From: Lysinibacillus piscis
GTDB lineage: Bacteria > Bacillota > Bacilli > Bacillales_A > Planococcaceae
Direction of reading: 5' to 3'
DNA length: 64,000 bases
Assembly (NCBI RefSeq): GCF_026012395.1
Contig: NZ_BRZA01000002.1
Span: forward strand, 62,001-126,000
The translations under genes were made by a program, and so were the position numbers. The notes beneath the pieces were generated by a model, which ran no database searches, was not told the DNA's origin, and saw nothing but the letters and a program-made list of their open reading frames with translations. Every line of letters begins with the position of its first letter. Positions within the stretch are counted from its first letter, which is position 1. Below, in pieces: positions 45,779-53,824 of this stretch.

Positions 45779-46981
45779 TTATGGTGAAACTTGAAGCACT
45801 TTCTCCTCTTGCTTGATAGTACCACCCATAGCATTTGTCAAAATTTCTTGGATATCCTCTAACGTAGCTTTACGTGGATTTGTCGCCGCACATACATCTA
45901 ACAAGGCATTTTGAGCAAGTGTTTCAATATCTTCCTCTTTAACACCTAATTCTTGTAAGCTCGTTGGGATATTTAAATCCTGTGCTAGCTTTTCGATAGC
46001 AACAATCGCTTTTTCCGCAGCCTCACGCTTACTTAAACCTTCCACATTTTCACCCAGTAGCTTAGCAATTTTAGCAAAGCGCTCTGTACGTGCTGTGATA
46101 TTGAAGCGGCATACGTGTGGCAATAAAATCGCATTGCATATACCGTGTGGCAAATTATAGTAGCCACCTAATTGATGAGCAATTGCGTGTACATAACCAA
46201 GTGAAGCGTTGTTAAATGCCATACCTGCTAAAAATTGTGCATAAACCATTTGTTCACGAGCCTCTAAATCTGTCCCATTTGCATAGGCACGTGGTAAATA
46301 AGTTGGAATCAATTGCAATACTTTTTCTGCGCAAGCATCTGTAATGGGTGTTGTATTTGTTGAGACATAGGATTCAATGGCATGTGTTAGGGCATCTAAG
46401 CCAGTTGCTGCTGTGAGCGTTGGAGATAAGTCAATCATTAGTTCAGAGTCGTTAATGGATAGTAGTGGGGTAATATGTTTGTCAATAATGGCCATCTTCA
46501 CTTTACGTTCAGTATCCGTAATAATTGTAAAGCGTGTCATTTCGCTCGCTGTGCCAGCAGTTGTATTCACCGCAATTAATGGTACGAGCGGATTTTGAGA
46601 TTTATCAACGCCTTCATAATCATGAATACGTCCACCATTCGAAGCAATAAGTCCGATACCTTTCGCTGCATCGTGTGCACTGCCACCTCCGATTGAAACA
46701 ATGGAATCGCAATTTTCAGCGTGATAGATGGCAATACCATCTTCAATGTTCTGATCTGTTGGATTTGGCTCTGCTTTCGGGAAAATTGCTACATCAATTC
46801 CGACTGCTGTAATGATGTTAGCAATTTGTGTAGAGAGACCTAGTTTGTGTAAGTTCTCATCTGTTACGATTAATGTCTTTTTCACTTCTAAATCACGTAA
46901 GCGCTGACCAACTTCTTGAATTGCTCCAGGTCCAAATAAGTTTGTTTTCGGCATAACAAATTGCTTTAGAATGTTTGACAT
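45779..46981 (-). CDS. Iron-containing (group III) alcohol dehydrogenase
   Basis: 400 residues behind AAAGGGG. The NAD-binding region IVSIGGGSAHDAAKGIGLIASNGG (about 95–118) and the metal-binding region with HAIESY, YVHAIAHQLGGYYNLPHGICNA (about 260–281) carry the usual Asp/His ligands of the family. It oxidises or reduces short alcohols or aldehydes with NAD(P)H and Fe2+ or Zn2+; the substrate is not determined. It is a single gene. The 380 bp upstream (46982–47365) show only AT-rich sequence and no gene I can support. Confidence 0.9.
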   Translation of the reverse strand: MSNILKQFVMPKTNLFGPGAIQEVGQRLRDLEVKKTLIVTDENLHKLGLSTQIANIITAVGIDVAIFPKAEPNPTDQNIEDGIAIYHAENCDSIVSIGGGSAHDAAKGIGLIASNGGRIHDYEGVDKSQNPLVPLIAVNTTAGTASEMTRFTIITDTERKVKMAIIDKHITPLLSINDSELMIDLSPTLTAATGLDALTHAIESYVSTNTTPITDACAEKVLQLIPTYLPRAYANGTDLEAREQMVYAQFLAGMAFNNASLGYVHAIAHQLGGYYNLPHGICNAILLPHVCRFNITARTERFAKIAKLLGENVEGLSKREAAEKAIVAIEKLAQDLNIPTSLQELGVKEEDIETLAQNALLDVCAATNPRKATLEDIQEILTNAMGGTIKQEEKVLQVSP

Positions 46982-47365
46982 AATTCCAACCCCTTTAAAA
47001 AATTGTTATTGCTTGAATGATGGTAAACCACCTTCTGAACATCATAGTAAGCTATTTCCAATCAAAGTGCAAATCAAAAAAATATTAAATTTAAGGTCTT
47101 TTTCTTACTTGTTATTGTAAAAAAATGATAATTCATTAATGGCTTTTATAGAAGGCTGAAGGTAGCGTAATCCTTAATTTAATAAAATTTTTGTAATGAA
47201 GGTAAAATATATTTTTTGATAAATTGTTCTATTTAAGCATCATTGTGCATAGTGGAAATTTGATATGGTTTGTTTTGTTAATAAGTAAAGAAAGACACAT
47301 GAAAAAGAGCCAAAGCATCTAACTCGTGAAGAATTGGAGTTAGAGAATTTGGCTAGAGGGAATAG

Positions 47366-47890
47366 CTATGAATTACTCAACTGAACAACGGTTAAAGAAC
47401 GATTGGCATAACCAGCAAGTGGAGAGGTTAGTGCTGCACTTGCGCTTGCTCCTATGCTATCTCCAGCAGCTAATTCAGCTTGCACCACAAATGTGGAGCT
47501 ACTTCTATTTATTACATTAAAGACCGCTAGTCCTTGCAGAAAAATAGGGCTCCCATTGACTGTGATACTTACTGTAAAAAATGACTGAAATGGGTCAGGT
47601 TCAGTTGTGGCTTGGGAATTGATAGAGACCGTAATTTGATAGACACCAGCATTTTCTACTACCAATTCGTTTCCAACCGCACTAACCTTTGATAAAGGGC
47701 CCACGATTGGAAATGGAATTGGCGTCATCGTAGGCGTTAAAATTCCTACGGTATCTCCTCTTAAAGAGCCAAAGCCTAAAGTATTATCAATAGGAGTAAT
47801 TGGCGTAACTGGGCAAGGAAGAGCAATTATTTTTGGAAAGGAATTCGTTCTACTAGAACAGTCGCACTCATTTTGATGGTTACATGGCAT
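47366..47890 (-). CDS. BclA C-terminal-like (TNF-fold) spore-surface protein
   Basis: 174 residues behind AGGAGG. A short N-terminal part with a Cys cluster (MPCNHQNECDCSSRT) is followed by Pro/Thr-rich ALPCPVTPITPIDNTLGFGS, then a beta-sandwich domain (VENAGVYQITVSINSQAT..., FTVSITVNGSPIFLQGLAV, AELAAGDSIGASASAALTS, RSLTVVQLS) with the pattern of the BclA/BclB C-terminal domain. No collagen-like GXX repeat is present. Exosporium surface placement is inferred from the family. No sporulation promoter could be assigned. Confidence 0.7.
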   Translation of the reverse strand: MPCNHQNECDCSSRTNSFPKIIALPCPVTPITPIDNTLGFGSLRGDTVGILTPTMTPIPFPIVGPLSKVSAVGNELVVENAGVYQITVSINSQATTEPDPFQSFFTVSITVNGSPIFLQGLAVFNVINRSSSTFVVQAELAAGDSIGASASAALTSPLAGYANRSLTVVQLSNS

Positions 47891-48305
47891 GCTTGAAGCC
47901 TCCTATACAGTTTGCTATAACTAGTATATTCTACTTACTTAAATAGAGTTTGAACGAATGCCTAATCCATTTGTATGTTAAAAATGCACTACTATAGGTG
48001 TTTGAAGGGGCTAATAATAGGTATCATTTATGCGTTTGCGATTCCGTTTGTGTTCATGAATATTGGGCAGAACTTAGCGAGGAAAGGGGAAATGATGTAG
48101 TAGGTAGATTAATGGCTGAAAAAATATGGCAAGGAAATCTAGCTACACTAAATGTTAAAAGTGTTATGGTTGCTAGCGTTATGTATAGTGTCGTTTTTTA
48201 CCAATAAACGTGCCACTTGAAAAATGGATTTTAACTATTTTGTATCAGTGGGTAGCTCGTAAATGCCTAAAAATGAAATTGATACAAACTTGATCTAAAC
48301 AATTA

Positions 48306-48343
48306 ATGGAGGTCACTCGTTTTAATTGATGAGTGACCTCCAT
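48306..48343. terminator. Perfect 13-bp hairpin at the core/prophage border
   Basis: ATGGAGGTCACTC / GAGTGACCTCCAT around a 12-nt loop, with a T run a short distance behind on the plus strand. It lies in the 600-bp stretch 47891–48499, which otherwise holds only a doubtful 69-codon frame at 47998–48207. It may be a terminator or mark the prophage junction. Confidence 0.5.
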
Positions 48344-48499
48344 AAGCATTTGATTCTTTTTGCTAGATGCTTGCGTTGTATGTTTAACTAATCATTTTGC
48401 TTGATTATATTAGGTCGCCATGCTTATCCCTCATTCGCTATCGGGCCGATGTACGGGAGGGGATAGATAAATCATCATCTTTCAATAGGTTTGAAGGAG

Positions 48500-48961
48500 T
48501 TATTTTTGCATAATGAGTTTATTTTGATATTGTATAAGTCGCTTGCTGGCAAATTCATACTCTACGTTGAACGCTTCCATAATGGCTTGTTCTGTCTGGT
48601 TATGTACCGGTAATTTTTCCAACATAAAAGTAGGGATACAAGCATGGTACATAAAGTGATTCGCTTTGTATTCCTGATATTCACGGAATAGGGGGTACAT
48701 ATGAATTTGATCGCCTGTATGTAATAGTACATGCGATAATTCATGACAAAAATCCTGCCATTGTTCTTGTGCTGATTGGTTTTCGTTGAGAAAAATAAAA
48801 TAGCGTCCATCAATAAATAAGGCCTGACTCTTATCTGACCAATAAAAGACCTTCAACCCCAATCTAACTGACACTTCTTCAAAGCTTAGTGCAGCAGGGT
48901 GTGTAATGCCTAAACGAGTGTAGAATTGTTGGACATAATCTTCGAGATATGTGTAGTGCAT
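48500..48961 (-). CDS. ImmA/IrrE-type metalloprotease of the prophage
   Basis: 153 residues from the ATG at 48961 behind AGGGG. The zinc-protease motif HELSH at about 88–92 (in WQDFCHELSHVLLHTGD) with a downstream EYQEYKANHFMYHAC marks the ImmA/IrrE family. In ICEBs1 and many phages ImmA cleaves the CI-like repressor to induce the element. Here it is separated from the repressor by an unrelated gene. It is the leftmost recognisable prophage gene. Confidence 0.82.
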   Translation of the reverse strand: MHYTYLEDYVQQFYTRLGITHPAALSFEEVSVRLGLKVFYWSDKSQALFIDGRYFIFLNENQSAQEQWQDFCHELSHVLLHTGDQIHMYPLFREYQEYKANHFMYHACIPTFMLEKLPVHNQTEQAIMEAFNVEYEFASKRLIQYQNKLIMQK

Positions 48962-49050
48962 GTAAATCAACCCCTAAAATGACATTTAAGAACATATGTT
49001 CTTTTTAGTATACAATAAAACCCCACTTTTGGGAAGTGGGGTGGAAGAAG

Positions 49051-49944
49051 TTAAGCTATATCTATTACCTGATATGATTTGTTTGTTTTTCCAGTAGAAA
49101 CATGTTTAATGTTAGTAACATTAAAACGGATTGTATAGGTAGTTGTTAATAAGACTAAATTTTGATGCAAAATTTTTGGAGAAGCCTGAGCTGAAATTTT
49201 TTCTCCACTTTCAAGTGTAATGCTCAAAGTATTAGTAATCGGATTTGCCCCAACAATAAATCCTTTTGCAACTTCTATTTCACTACTTTCTTTAACCTTC
49301 ACATCAGCCAATCTTTCGTAAGTTGATTTTACAGTATCTTTCGTGAAAACGATAGAATCTTTATCTGGTCTCATTATTGTAAATTCAATATTATTTTGTT
49401 GCAGTTCATAAAACCATTTGTTCATAATATTGAAAGTTCTAGGACCATACTGTTCAACAATTTTTCCTACATCATTTTCAGTAGACTGTATTATTTGAAA
49501 CGCATTTTCTAATTCAGGTAACAATTCCAAATCCGCTATTCCAAGAAGCGTAAGTTGCTCTGTTTGTTGAAATTGATCAATGTGCATGTTAAATGAACCT
49601 GCGCTTGAATTTACTAATATAAGATTTGAATAGTCTAGCACTTCTTTAGGGATAGGACCACTACTTTTTTTGTTTCCAATTAAATTATTGCAAATCGAAT
49701 TAAACACTCTTTGAAGCCCACCCGAAACCAAACTAAGAGCTTCTAAACTGATACTTCCAGATGGATATTCCGACTCAATCTTAATATTTAAGGCAGATGT
49801 ACATTGCCGTTTCACCTTTTCCTTTTCAAAACGATTAATTTCTGATAGTCCAAAATTAATTAGTTTTTGATAACGAGAATCAGGGGGCACATTGTCAGAA
49901 GCAATATTAACATCATTTATATTCATTCGTTCAATTTGCATCAT
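49051..49944 (-). CDS. Unknown 297-aa protein between the ImmA-like and repressor genes
   Basis: The chosen ATG at 49944 lies 6 nt after GGAAGGTG; in-frame ATGs up to 49965 are possible. It is soluble with no signal peptide. Segments include SGSISLEALSLVSGGLQRVFNSICNNLIG (about 65–93), LLGIADLELLPELENAFQIIQSTENDVGKIVEQYG, and a C-terminal beta-rich part (FIVGANPITNTLSITLESGEKISAQ). I do not recognise a family. Leftward orientation inside the lysogeny block suggests expression in the prophage state, where phages often carry immunity or defence genes; that is inference. A hairpin-like stretch follows the stop. Confidence 0.7.
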   Translation of the reverse strand: MMQIERMNINDVNIASDNVPPDSRYQKLINFGLSEINRFEKEKVKRQCTSALNIKIESEYPSGSISLEALSLVSGGLQRVFNSICNNLIGNKKSSGPIPKEVLDYSNLILVNSSAGSFNMHIDQFQQTEQLTLLGIADLELLPELENAFQIIQSTENDVGKIVEQYGPRTFNIMNKWFYELQQNNIEFTIMRPDKDSIVFTKDTVKSTYERLADVKVKESSEIEVAKGFIVGANPITNTLSITLESGEKISAQASPKILHQNLVLLTTTYTIRFNVTNIKHVSTGKTNKSYQVIDIA

Positions 49945-50164
49945 TTTCATCACCTTCCTGCTCATTTACTAGTATATGTATTCAAAATAAACCTTTATAC
50001 AGTTAGAAAAGATTTAAATATCATATGTTTAAATTTTTTGTATAAATATATTTATAACAGCACTAAAAAACAGTAAGAAACATAAATAAGCAATATTACC
50101 AATAATAGTACTAATAAAGGACATGTCCAAGCCATGTCCTATCAATCCAATATTCAATTAGCTG

Positions 50165-50527
50165 TTATATTTCTCCGTGGTCCTTCAAAATCTCCCACAT
50201 CTTCCGCAGCTTCTCCAAGTCCTCTTCCTTTGATTTAGGTAACTCTTTATACCATTTTTGAAGGGTTGGGTTGTTGGCGAAAGCTTGGAACTCAGCTTCT
50301 TTTTTTTCTGTCTGTGAAAGTGTGGAGGATTCAGAGCGACCAAGAAGATAATCTGTACTGACCTCTAATACATTAGCTAAATTCAGTAGCTCACTATCTT
50401 TAATGGGTCTATCATTCGATTCAATTCTGTTCATTACACTAACGTTTAGGTTAACCCGATTAGCTAGCTCTTTTTGAGTCCAACCTCGCCTTTCTCGTAA
50501 TGAAACTATTCTTTTTCCTATATCCAT
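50165..50527 (-). CDS. CI-like XRE repressor of the prophage
   Basis: 120 residues. The helix-turn-helix occupies the N-terminus (IVSLRERRGWTQKELANRVNLNVSVMNRIESNDRPIKDSELLNLANVL), followed by YLLGRSE and a C-terminal helical tail (NPTLQKWYKELPKSKEEDLEKLRKMWEIL) that is probably for dimerisation. It is divergent from the Cro-like gene with five copies of a 15-bp dyad in and near the switch, so it should hold the lytic promoter down. The C-terminal part could be the target of the ImmA-like protease. Confidence 0.85.
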   Translation of the reverse strand: MDIGKRIVSLRERRGWTQKELANRVNLNVSVMNRIESNDRPIKDSELLNLANVLEVSTDYLLGRSESSTLSQTEKKEAEFQAFANNPTLQKWYKELPKSKEEDLEKLRKMWEILKDHGEI

Positions 50528-50570
50528 GTTTTCACCACTTTCAGCGAGTTTGTATATTCAATATATCACG

Positions 50571-50673
50571 TTTCCATTTTAGAAATAAATAAATTTCTGA
50601 AACAGCAAATAAAATACTTGAATTTCTAAAATAGCAATGTTATATTATGTTCAAGTAGTTGCTGAAATAGCAA
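50571..50673. promoter_or_regulatory. Lysogeny switch: four 15-bp operator copies and lytic promoter
   Basis: Copies are TTTCCATTTTAGAAA (50571–50585, reads TTTCTAAAATGGAAA on the minus strand), TTTCTGAAACAGCAA (50594–50608), TTTCTAAAATAGCAA (50623–50637) and TTGCTGAAATAGCAA (50659–50673); the last is nearly a perfect dyad TTGCT–N5–AGCAA. A rightward promoter TTGAAT (50618–50623), 17 bp, TATATT (50641–50646) has the third copy in its spacer. This is the expected layout for CI/Cro control. Confidence 0.8.
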
Positions 50674-50693
50674 TTTGAGTGAGGTGATTATTG

Positions 50694-50921
50694 ATGATGG
50701 TATTCAATTTGAAATTCATAAAACAGCGTAGACAAGAGTTAAATATGACACTACAGGAGGTAGCAGAGGCTATGGAAATGAAAAATGCTTCCACTTACAT
50801 GAAGTATGAAAATGGGACGTATTCGTTTAAAGCAGAGCAACTACCTTTATTAGCTTATGTATTACAGTGTAGTGTAGAAAATTTTTTTGAATATAAAATT
50901 GCTAAAATAGCAATTTTATAA
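50694..50921 (+). CDS. Cro-like XRE regulator
   Basis: 75 residues from the ATG at 50694, 7 nt after GAGGTG. It is one helix-turn-helix domain (FIKQRRQELNMTLQEVAEAMEMKNASTYMKYENGTYSFKAEQLPLLAYVL) with a short tail. As first rightward gene behind the operator array it is the likely Cro counterpart of the CI-like repressor. Its last codons coincide with a further operator copy, so binding there would sit in the gene's 3' end. Confidence 0.82.
   Translation: MMVFNLKFIKQRRQELNMTLQEVAEAMEMKNASTYMKYENGTYSFKAEQLPLLAYVLQCSVENFFEYKIAKIAIL
50899..50913. promoter_or_regulatory. Fifth operator copy inside the 3' end of the Cro-like gene
   Basis: TTGCTAAAATAGCAA is an almost perfect dyad and matches the switch operators at 13 or more of 15 positions. 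It encodes the end of the Cro-like protein (IAKIAIL). The 206 bp that follow, to the antirepressor, hold no gene I can support. Confidence 0.65.
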
Positions 50922-51127
50922 AATTCATCCAAATAACCAAAACAGCGGTGGCAAATCCAGTGAAAAAATCTACCCTACAAATGATAGAAGGTAGCGTAAA
51001 CCCAACATTTCGGATTATGTGTAACACTACAGATGCTTCGAGTGATTAAAGGGAAGGATCATTAATTACAAATCATGTCCCGAAACCACATGTAAATCTG
51101 TATATAACTTACAAAGGGGGTTTCATC

Positions 51128-51952
51128 ATGAATCAATTACAAACATTCAAAGGAACTGGTGAATATCAATTATTTGAAGTTGCAGCGAAGGTAGAAGGTG
51201 GAACGATTTTATTTGAGGTTGAGCAAGTTGCTAAGTGCTTAGGTATTACTCAAAAGAAAAACAACATTGAATATGTTCGTTGGGAGCGAGTGAATGAATA
51301 TCTTCCGAAAAATTCCCCAGAAGTGGGGAAAGGCTCTTTAATCCCTGAATCATTAGTCTACAAGCTTGCATTCAAAGCTTCAAATGAAGTTGCAGAGCAG
51401 TTTCAAGATTGGTTAGCGATTGAGATTATCCCATCTATTCGTCAAACAGGTAGTTACTCAATTGATACTACTCAGCTCAGCCCAGAGCTCCAAATGTTCA
51501 ATCATTTATATAAGGCGATTGCTTCAACAGAATTGAAACAACGTGAACAGGCTATAAGGCTTGAAAAAATTGAATACCAGCAAAATGAACTTGAACGAGA
51601 ACACGAAAATATTACTCAAATTGTTTTGCTCAGTCCAAATGAATGGAAGAACAAGGTAAATATTATGCTCAATAAAATCGCTTTAGCTCGTGGTGGTGGT
51701 GAGCAATATCGCTTAGTGCGAAATGAAAGCTATGAGTTATTAGAAAAGCGTGGTCATTGTCGTTTGAATATTCGATTAGAGAACCGTAAGAAAGAAGCGT
51801 TGGCACAAGGCATTATTTCAAAGGCGAAAATTGGGAAGTTCAAAAAAATTGATGTTATTGCTGATGATCCGAAGTTAGTTGAAATCTACTTAGCCATTGT
51901 CAAAGAAATGGCCATTACACACAAAATTAAAGTAGAAGGAGAGGGAGCCTAA
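51128..51952 (+). CDS. Phage antirepressor, BRO-N domain
   Basis: 274 residues behind AAAGGGGG. Residues ~10–110 fit the BRO-N/Bro antirepressor fold (LFEVEQVAKCLGIT, YVRWERVNEYL, SLIPESLVYKLAFKASNEVAEQFQDWLAIEIIPSIRQTGSY). A coiled stretch (about 130–165) and a C-terminal domain (LSPNEWKNKVNIMLNKIALARGGGEQYRLVRNESYELLEKRG) similar to ORF6C-type tails follow. Such proteins relieve repression during induction. It is placed as second rightward gene of the early region. Confidence 0.85.
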   Translation: MNQLQTFKGTGEYQLFEVAAKVEGGTILFEVEQVAKCLGITQKKNNIEYVRWERVNEYLPKNSPEVGKGSLIPESLVYKLAFKASNEVAEQFQDWLAIEIIPSIRQTGSYSIDTTQLSPELQMFNHLYKAIASTELKQREQAIRLEKIEYQQNELEREHENITQIVLLSPNEWKNKVNIMLNKIALARGGGEQYRLVRNESYELLEKRGHCRLNIRLENRKKEALAQGIISKAKIGKFKKIDVIADDPKLVEIYLAIVKEMAITHKIKVEGEGA

Positions 51953-51953
51953 T

Positions 51954-52115
51954 GTGAGAAGTGATTGGCAAAAAAATTTTACTGACAAACGGATTTGTAA
52001 TCGAAATGGGATAGTGTGCTTTATCAATCTAGTAGTAAGTAATGAATCTGATGGTAACGGATTACGCATTTGGATGTATGACGGTAGTGTGGAAGCACTC
52101 CGAGAATGGGATTAA
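51954..52115 (+). CDS. Small phage protein, 53 aa
   Basis: A GTG start lies 1 base after the antirepressor stop with GGAGAGGGAG upstream. The product (VRSDWQKNFTDKRICNRNG...MYDGSVEALREWD) has an alternating charged and hydrophobic pattern like a small beta-rich domain. No family is recognised. Ribosome site and tight spacing support it. Confidence 0.5.
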   Translation: MRSDWQKNFTDKRICNRNGIVCFINLVVSNESDGNGLRIWMYDGSVEALREWD

Positions 52116-52285
52116 AAACTAAATCCATCGGGCAAGTGTACGGACTAGGAGAGGCTAAGCTTAATAATCTCTCTACTAATCAAAAAGGTTTGGATAATGA
52201 ACCTCTTATTTCAAATAGAAAGCCAATAGAGACACTATGTATTAGGGCATTAATCCAAAAATGCCGTAAGATGAACGTTTCATAA
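52106..52285 (+). CDS. Possible small phage protein, 59 aa
   Basis: An ATG overlaps the previous small gene by 10 bp, with GGAAG about 12 nt upstream. The product MGLKTKSIGQVYGLGEAKLN... is basic at its C-terminus (IQKCRKMNVS). It is otherwise unrecognised and could be chance. The next 160 bp to 52446 show no supported gene, only a 37-codon GTG frame with a hydrophobic end and no ribosome site. Confidence 0.35.
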   Translation: MGLKTKSIGQVYGLGEAKLNNLSTNQKGLDNEPLISNRKPIETLCIRALIQKCRKMNVS

Positions 52286-52446
52286 GCCATATCAGTAGAA
52301 TCAAGCAAAAACATTTCTTGTGACAGTAGCTATTGCCAATTCGCGAGATACAACTGTAGTGGCATTATTTAGTACAGATGCGACAACGCAATTTTTGCAG
52401 ACAGTACTGATATTTATCATGTTCATAAGCTAGGAAGGGAGTTTAT

Positions 52447-52698
52447 ATGGCAGAAGAAATAGAAATCACATATGACAAGTTTGGTCGGATGAACTACCAT
52501 CCAGACTTTCACTTTGCACAGGATAAGCCATTCAGTGAATCAAATTTAGAGTATATTTGTAAATTTTATGAAGTTGACGATGCACGAACCATATCTTTTG
52601 CTATCGGAAAAACAGAGCAGACAATACGTGCAAAGGTTACTGAGCTTAAAGAGAATGGGTTATATGAATATTATAAAAATCGCAATAAATATTGGTAG
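52447..52698 (+). CDS. Phage protein, possible small DNA-binding domain
   Basis: 83 residues behind GGAAGGGAG. The segment DARTISFAIGKTEQTIRAKVTELKENGLYEYYK looks like a helix-turn-helix of the Myb/SANT-like or sigma-like type seen in small phage early proteins; the first half (FGRMNYHPDFHFAQDKPFSESNLEYICKFYEV) fits the lead-in helix of the same fold. DNA binding is inferred only from this pattern. Confidence 0.7.
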   Translation: MAEEIEITYDKFGRMNYHPDFHFAQDKPFSESNLEYICKFYEVDDARTISFAIGKTEQTIRAKVTELKENGLYEYYKNRNKYW

Positions 52699-52707
52699 GA
52701 GGTCTAT

Positions 52708-52947
52708 ATGAATCAAGCAAAAAATTTAGAGCTGGAAATAGCGATGAAAAAGGCATGTATTGAGGATTTATTAGTAGCTATTAACGTGCATAACCAGCGT
52801 GGCGAATATGCGTTAGCGGCTGACTGTGGACGCAAGATAAAAAATACAGCACATGCAATTGTTCAGATGCAGACACAGCTTCGGGACAATCGAAATTTCG
52901 GATATGTACTACAAAATTACAGGGGGAAATGTAAATGTGCAAAATAG
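52708..52947 (+). CDS. Small phage protein, helical
   Basis: 79 residues behind TAGGAGG. Predicted mostly helical (NLELEIAMKKACIEDLLVAINVHNQRGEYALAADCGRKIKNTAHAIVQMQTQL) with a basic end containing two cysteines (CKCAK). No family recognised. It overlaps the next gene by 13 bp, which favours real translation. Confidence 0.65.
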   Translation: MNQAKNLELEIAMKKACIEDLLVAINVHNQRGEYALAADCGRKIKNTAHAIVQMQTQLRDNRNFGYVLQNYRGKCKCAK

Positions 52948-53288
52948 AAATTACACAGGCAATTGCAGAGGCAGAAAAAGCTTGTCATCCAATTGAAATA
53001 TCATTTTACATCCGTGAAATGGCATCTGTATATGGAAACCATTCATGCGTCAGATCAGCATGTCGAAAACTAGGCGATTTACTAATCGAAAATGGGTATG
53101 AATTGGAGGATGCTGTACAAATTTGCTTTGGCAACTTTGTAGTCAAACGAACACCAGTCGAGGAATTTAATTTCTTCTACAATAAGTATTCAGAATCCCC
53201 TGTTCAGTTCGAGCATGATTTTTTGAATGGCATGCTCGCTGTTACGAAGTGGTTTGACTTACCAGTGAAGGGGCGTGAGGATGAATGA
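52935..53288 (+). CDS. Phage protein of unknown function, 117 aa
   Basis: The start lies inside the previous gene behind AGGGGGAAA. The protein is soluble and contains four cysteines in its first 90 residues (MCKIEI, EKACHP, HSCVRSACRKLG, QICFGN), which could bind a metal but do not form a standard finger. The C-terminus is acidic. It is part of the early run of small genes; function unknown. Confidence 0.65.
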   Translation: MCKIEITQAIAEAEKACHPIEISFYIREMASVYGNHSCVRSACRKLGDLLIENGYELEDAVQICFGNFVVKRTPVEEFNFFYNKYSESPVQFEHDFLNGMLAVTKWFDLPVKGREDE

Positions 53289-53371
53289 AACGATGTAAGG
53301 TGAAAGGATGGGACAAGCTGTCGTTACAACAGCGCTTAGTAGTTACTGGGAAGTGGTGGTTTAGATGGTGA
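53285..53371 (+). CDS. Possible 28-aa basic peptide
   Basis: The ATG overlaps the preceding stop by 4 bp. The product MKRCKVKGWDKLSLQQRLVV... is basic and Trp-rich. Too short to be certain. A second short frame at 53365–53430 encodes a 21-residue hydrophobic peptide ending FIIACSQ. Confidence 0.3.
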   Translation: MKRCKVKGWDKLSLQQRLVVTGKWWFRW

Positions 53372-53433
53372 GGTGTCCTTTATTGCTAGTTGTTCTTGGT
53401 GCTACATTCATTATTGCTTGTTCACAATAAAAA

Positions 53434-53593
53434 AAGCTGCTTAATCGTTGGAGCGATTAAACAACAAATCCAGATTAGTCTAAGCATATTATAACACAAA
53501 ATCAGACGTTGGCGAGTGTTGTACTTGCTCTCGTCAAGCAGCTTAAAAGAGCGTATAGGTTAGCGCGCATCCCCTCACTTTTAAGCTGCTTGA
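53434..53593. ncRNA. Structured non-coding block with alternative pairing
   Basis: A perfect 16-bp inverted repeat TCAAGCAGCTTAAAAG (53534–53549) / CTTTTAAGCTGCTTGA (53578–53593) encloses a 28-nt loop. A third copy of the AAGCTGCTT core at 53434–53442 could pair with the left arm instead, and a smaller TTAATCG/CGATTAA hairpin sits right behind it. No open frame covers the block. It may be an attenuator, an RNA regulator or a protein-binding site; type is inference. Confidence 0.4.
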
Positions 53594-53635
53594 TGGGAAG
53601 TCCATCACAAAAACAAATTGAAAGGAGGAGAAGTC

Positions 53636-53824
53636 TTGGAAACAATGAAAATTTGGGAAATCATCAAAGATTGTGCAAATGGTAGTTATATAGAGGGTGA
53701 CGCATTTATCAATGAGCTAGGGCAAGAAATCTATTTTGATGGCCATAGCATTAAAGGTTTGGAGGACTTGAATCCGAAGTCTACATGGCAACATGCGACT
53801 TTAATTGAAAGAGAGGTGTCGTAA
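53636..53824 (+). CDS. Small phage protein, 62 aa
   Basis: A TTG at 53636 lies 8 nt after AAAGGAGG; the ATG three codons later is too far from that site. The product METMKIWEIIKDCANGSY...HSIKGLEDL is acidic with a W-x-x-I pattern; no family assigned. The stop touches the next gene's start codon. Confidence 0.6.
   Translation: METMKIWEIIKDCANGSYIEGDAFINELGQEIYFDGHSIKGLEDLNPKSTWQHATLIEREVS

Noticed and set aside
47289-47384. Protein-like 31-codon stretch (PKHLTREELELENLARG)
   Set aside because: No start codon in frame and it runs into the antisense of the BclA-like gene; too short to call a remnant.
47998-48207. 69-codon open frame between the BclA-like gene and the prophage
   Set aside because: GTG start without a ribosome site and no recognisable pattern; could be a remnant, but not supported.
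48400-48480. CRISPR-like or att-like repeats at the prophage edge
   Set aside because: Only a weak TATCCCTC/GAGGGGATA inverted match was found; no direct repeat can be paired without the right end.
50947-51050. 33-codon GTG frame ending NTTDASSD between Cro-like and antirepressor genes
   Set aside because: No ribosome site; length within chance expectation.
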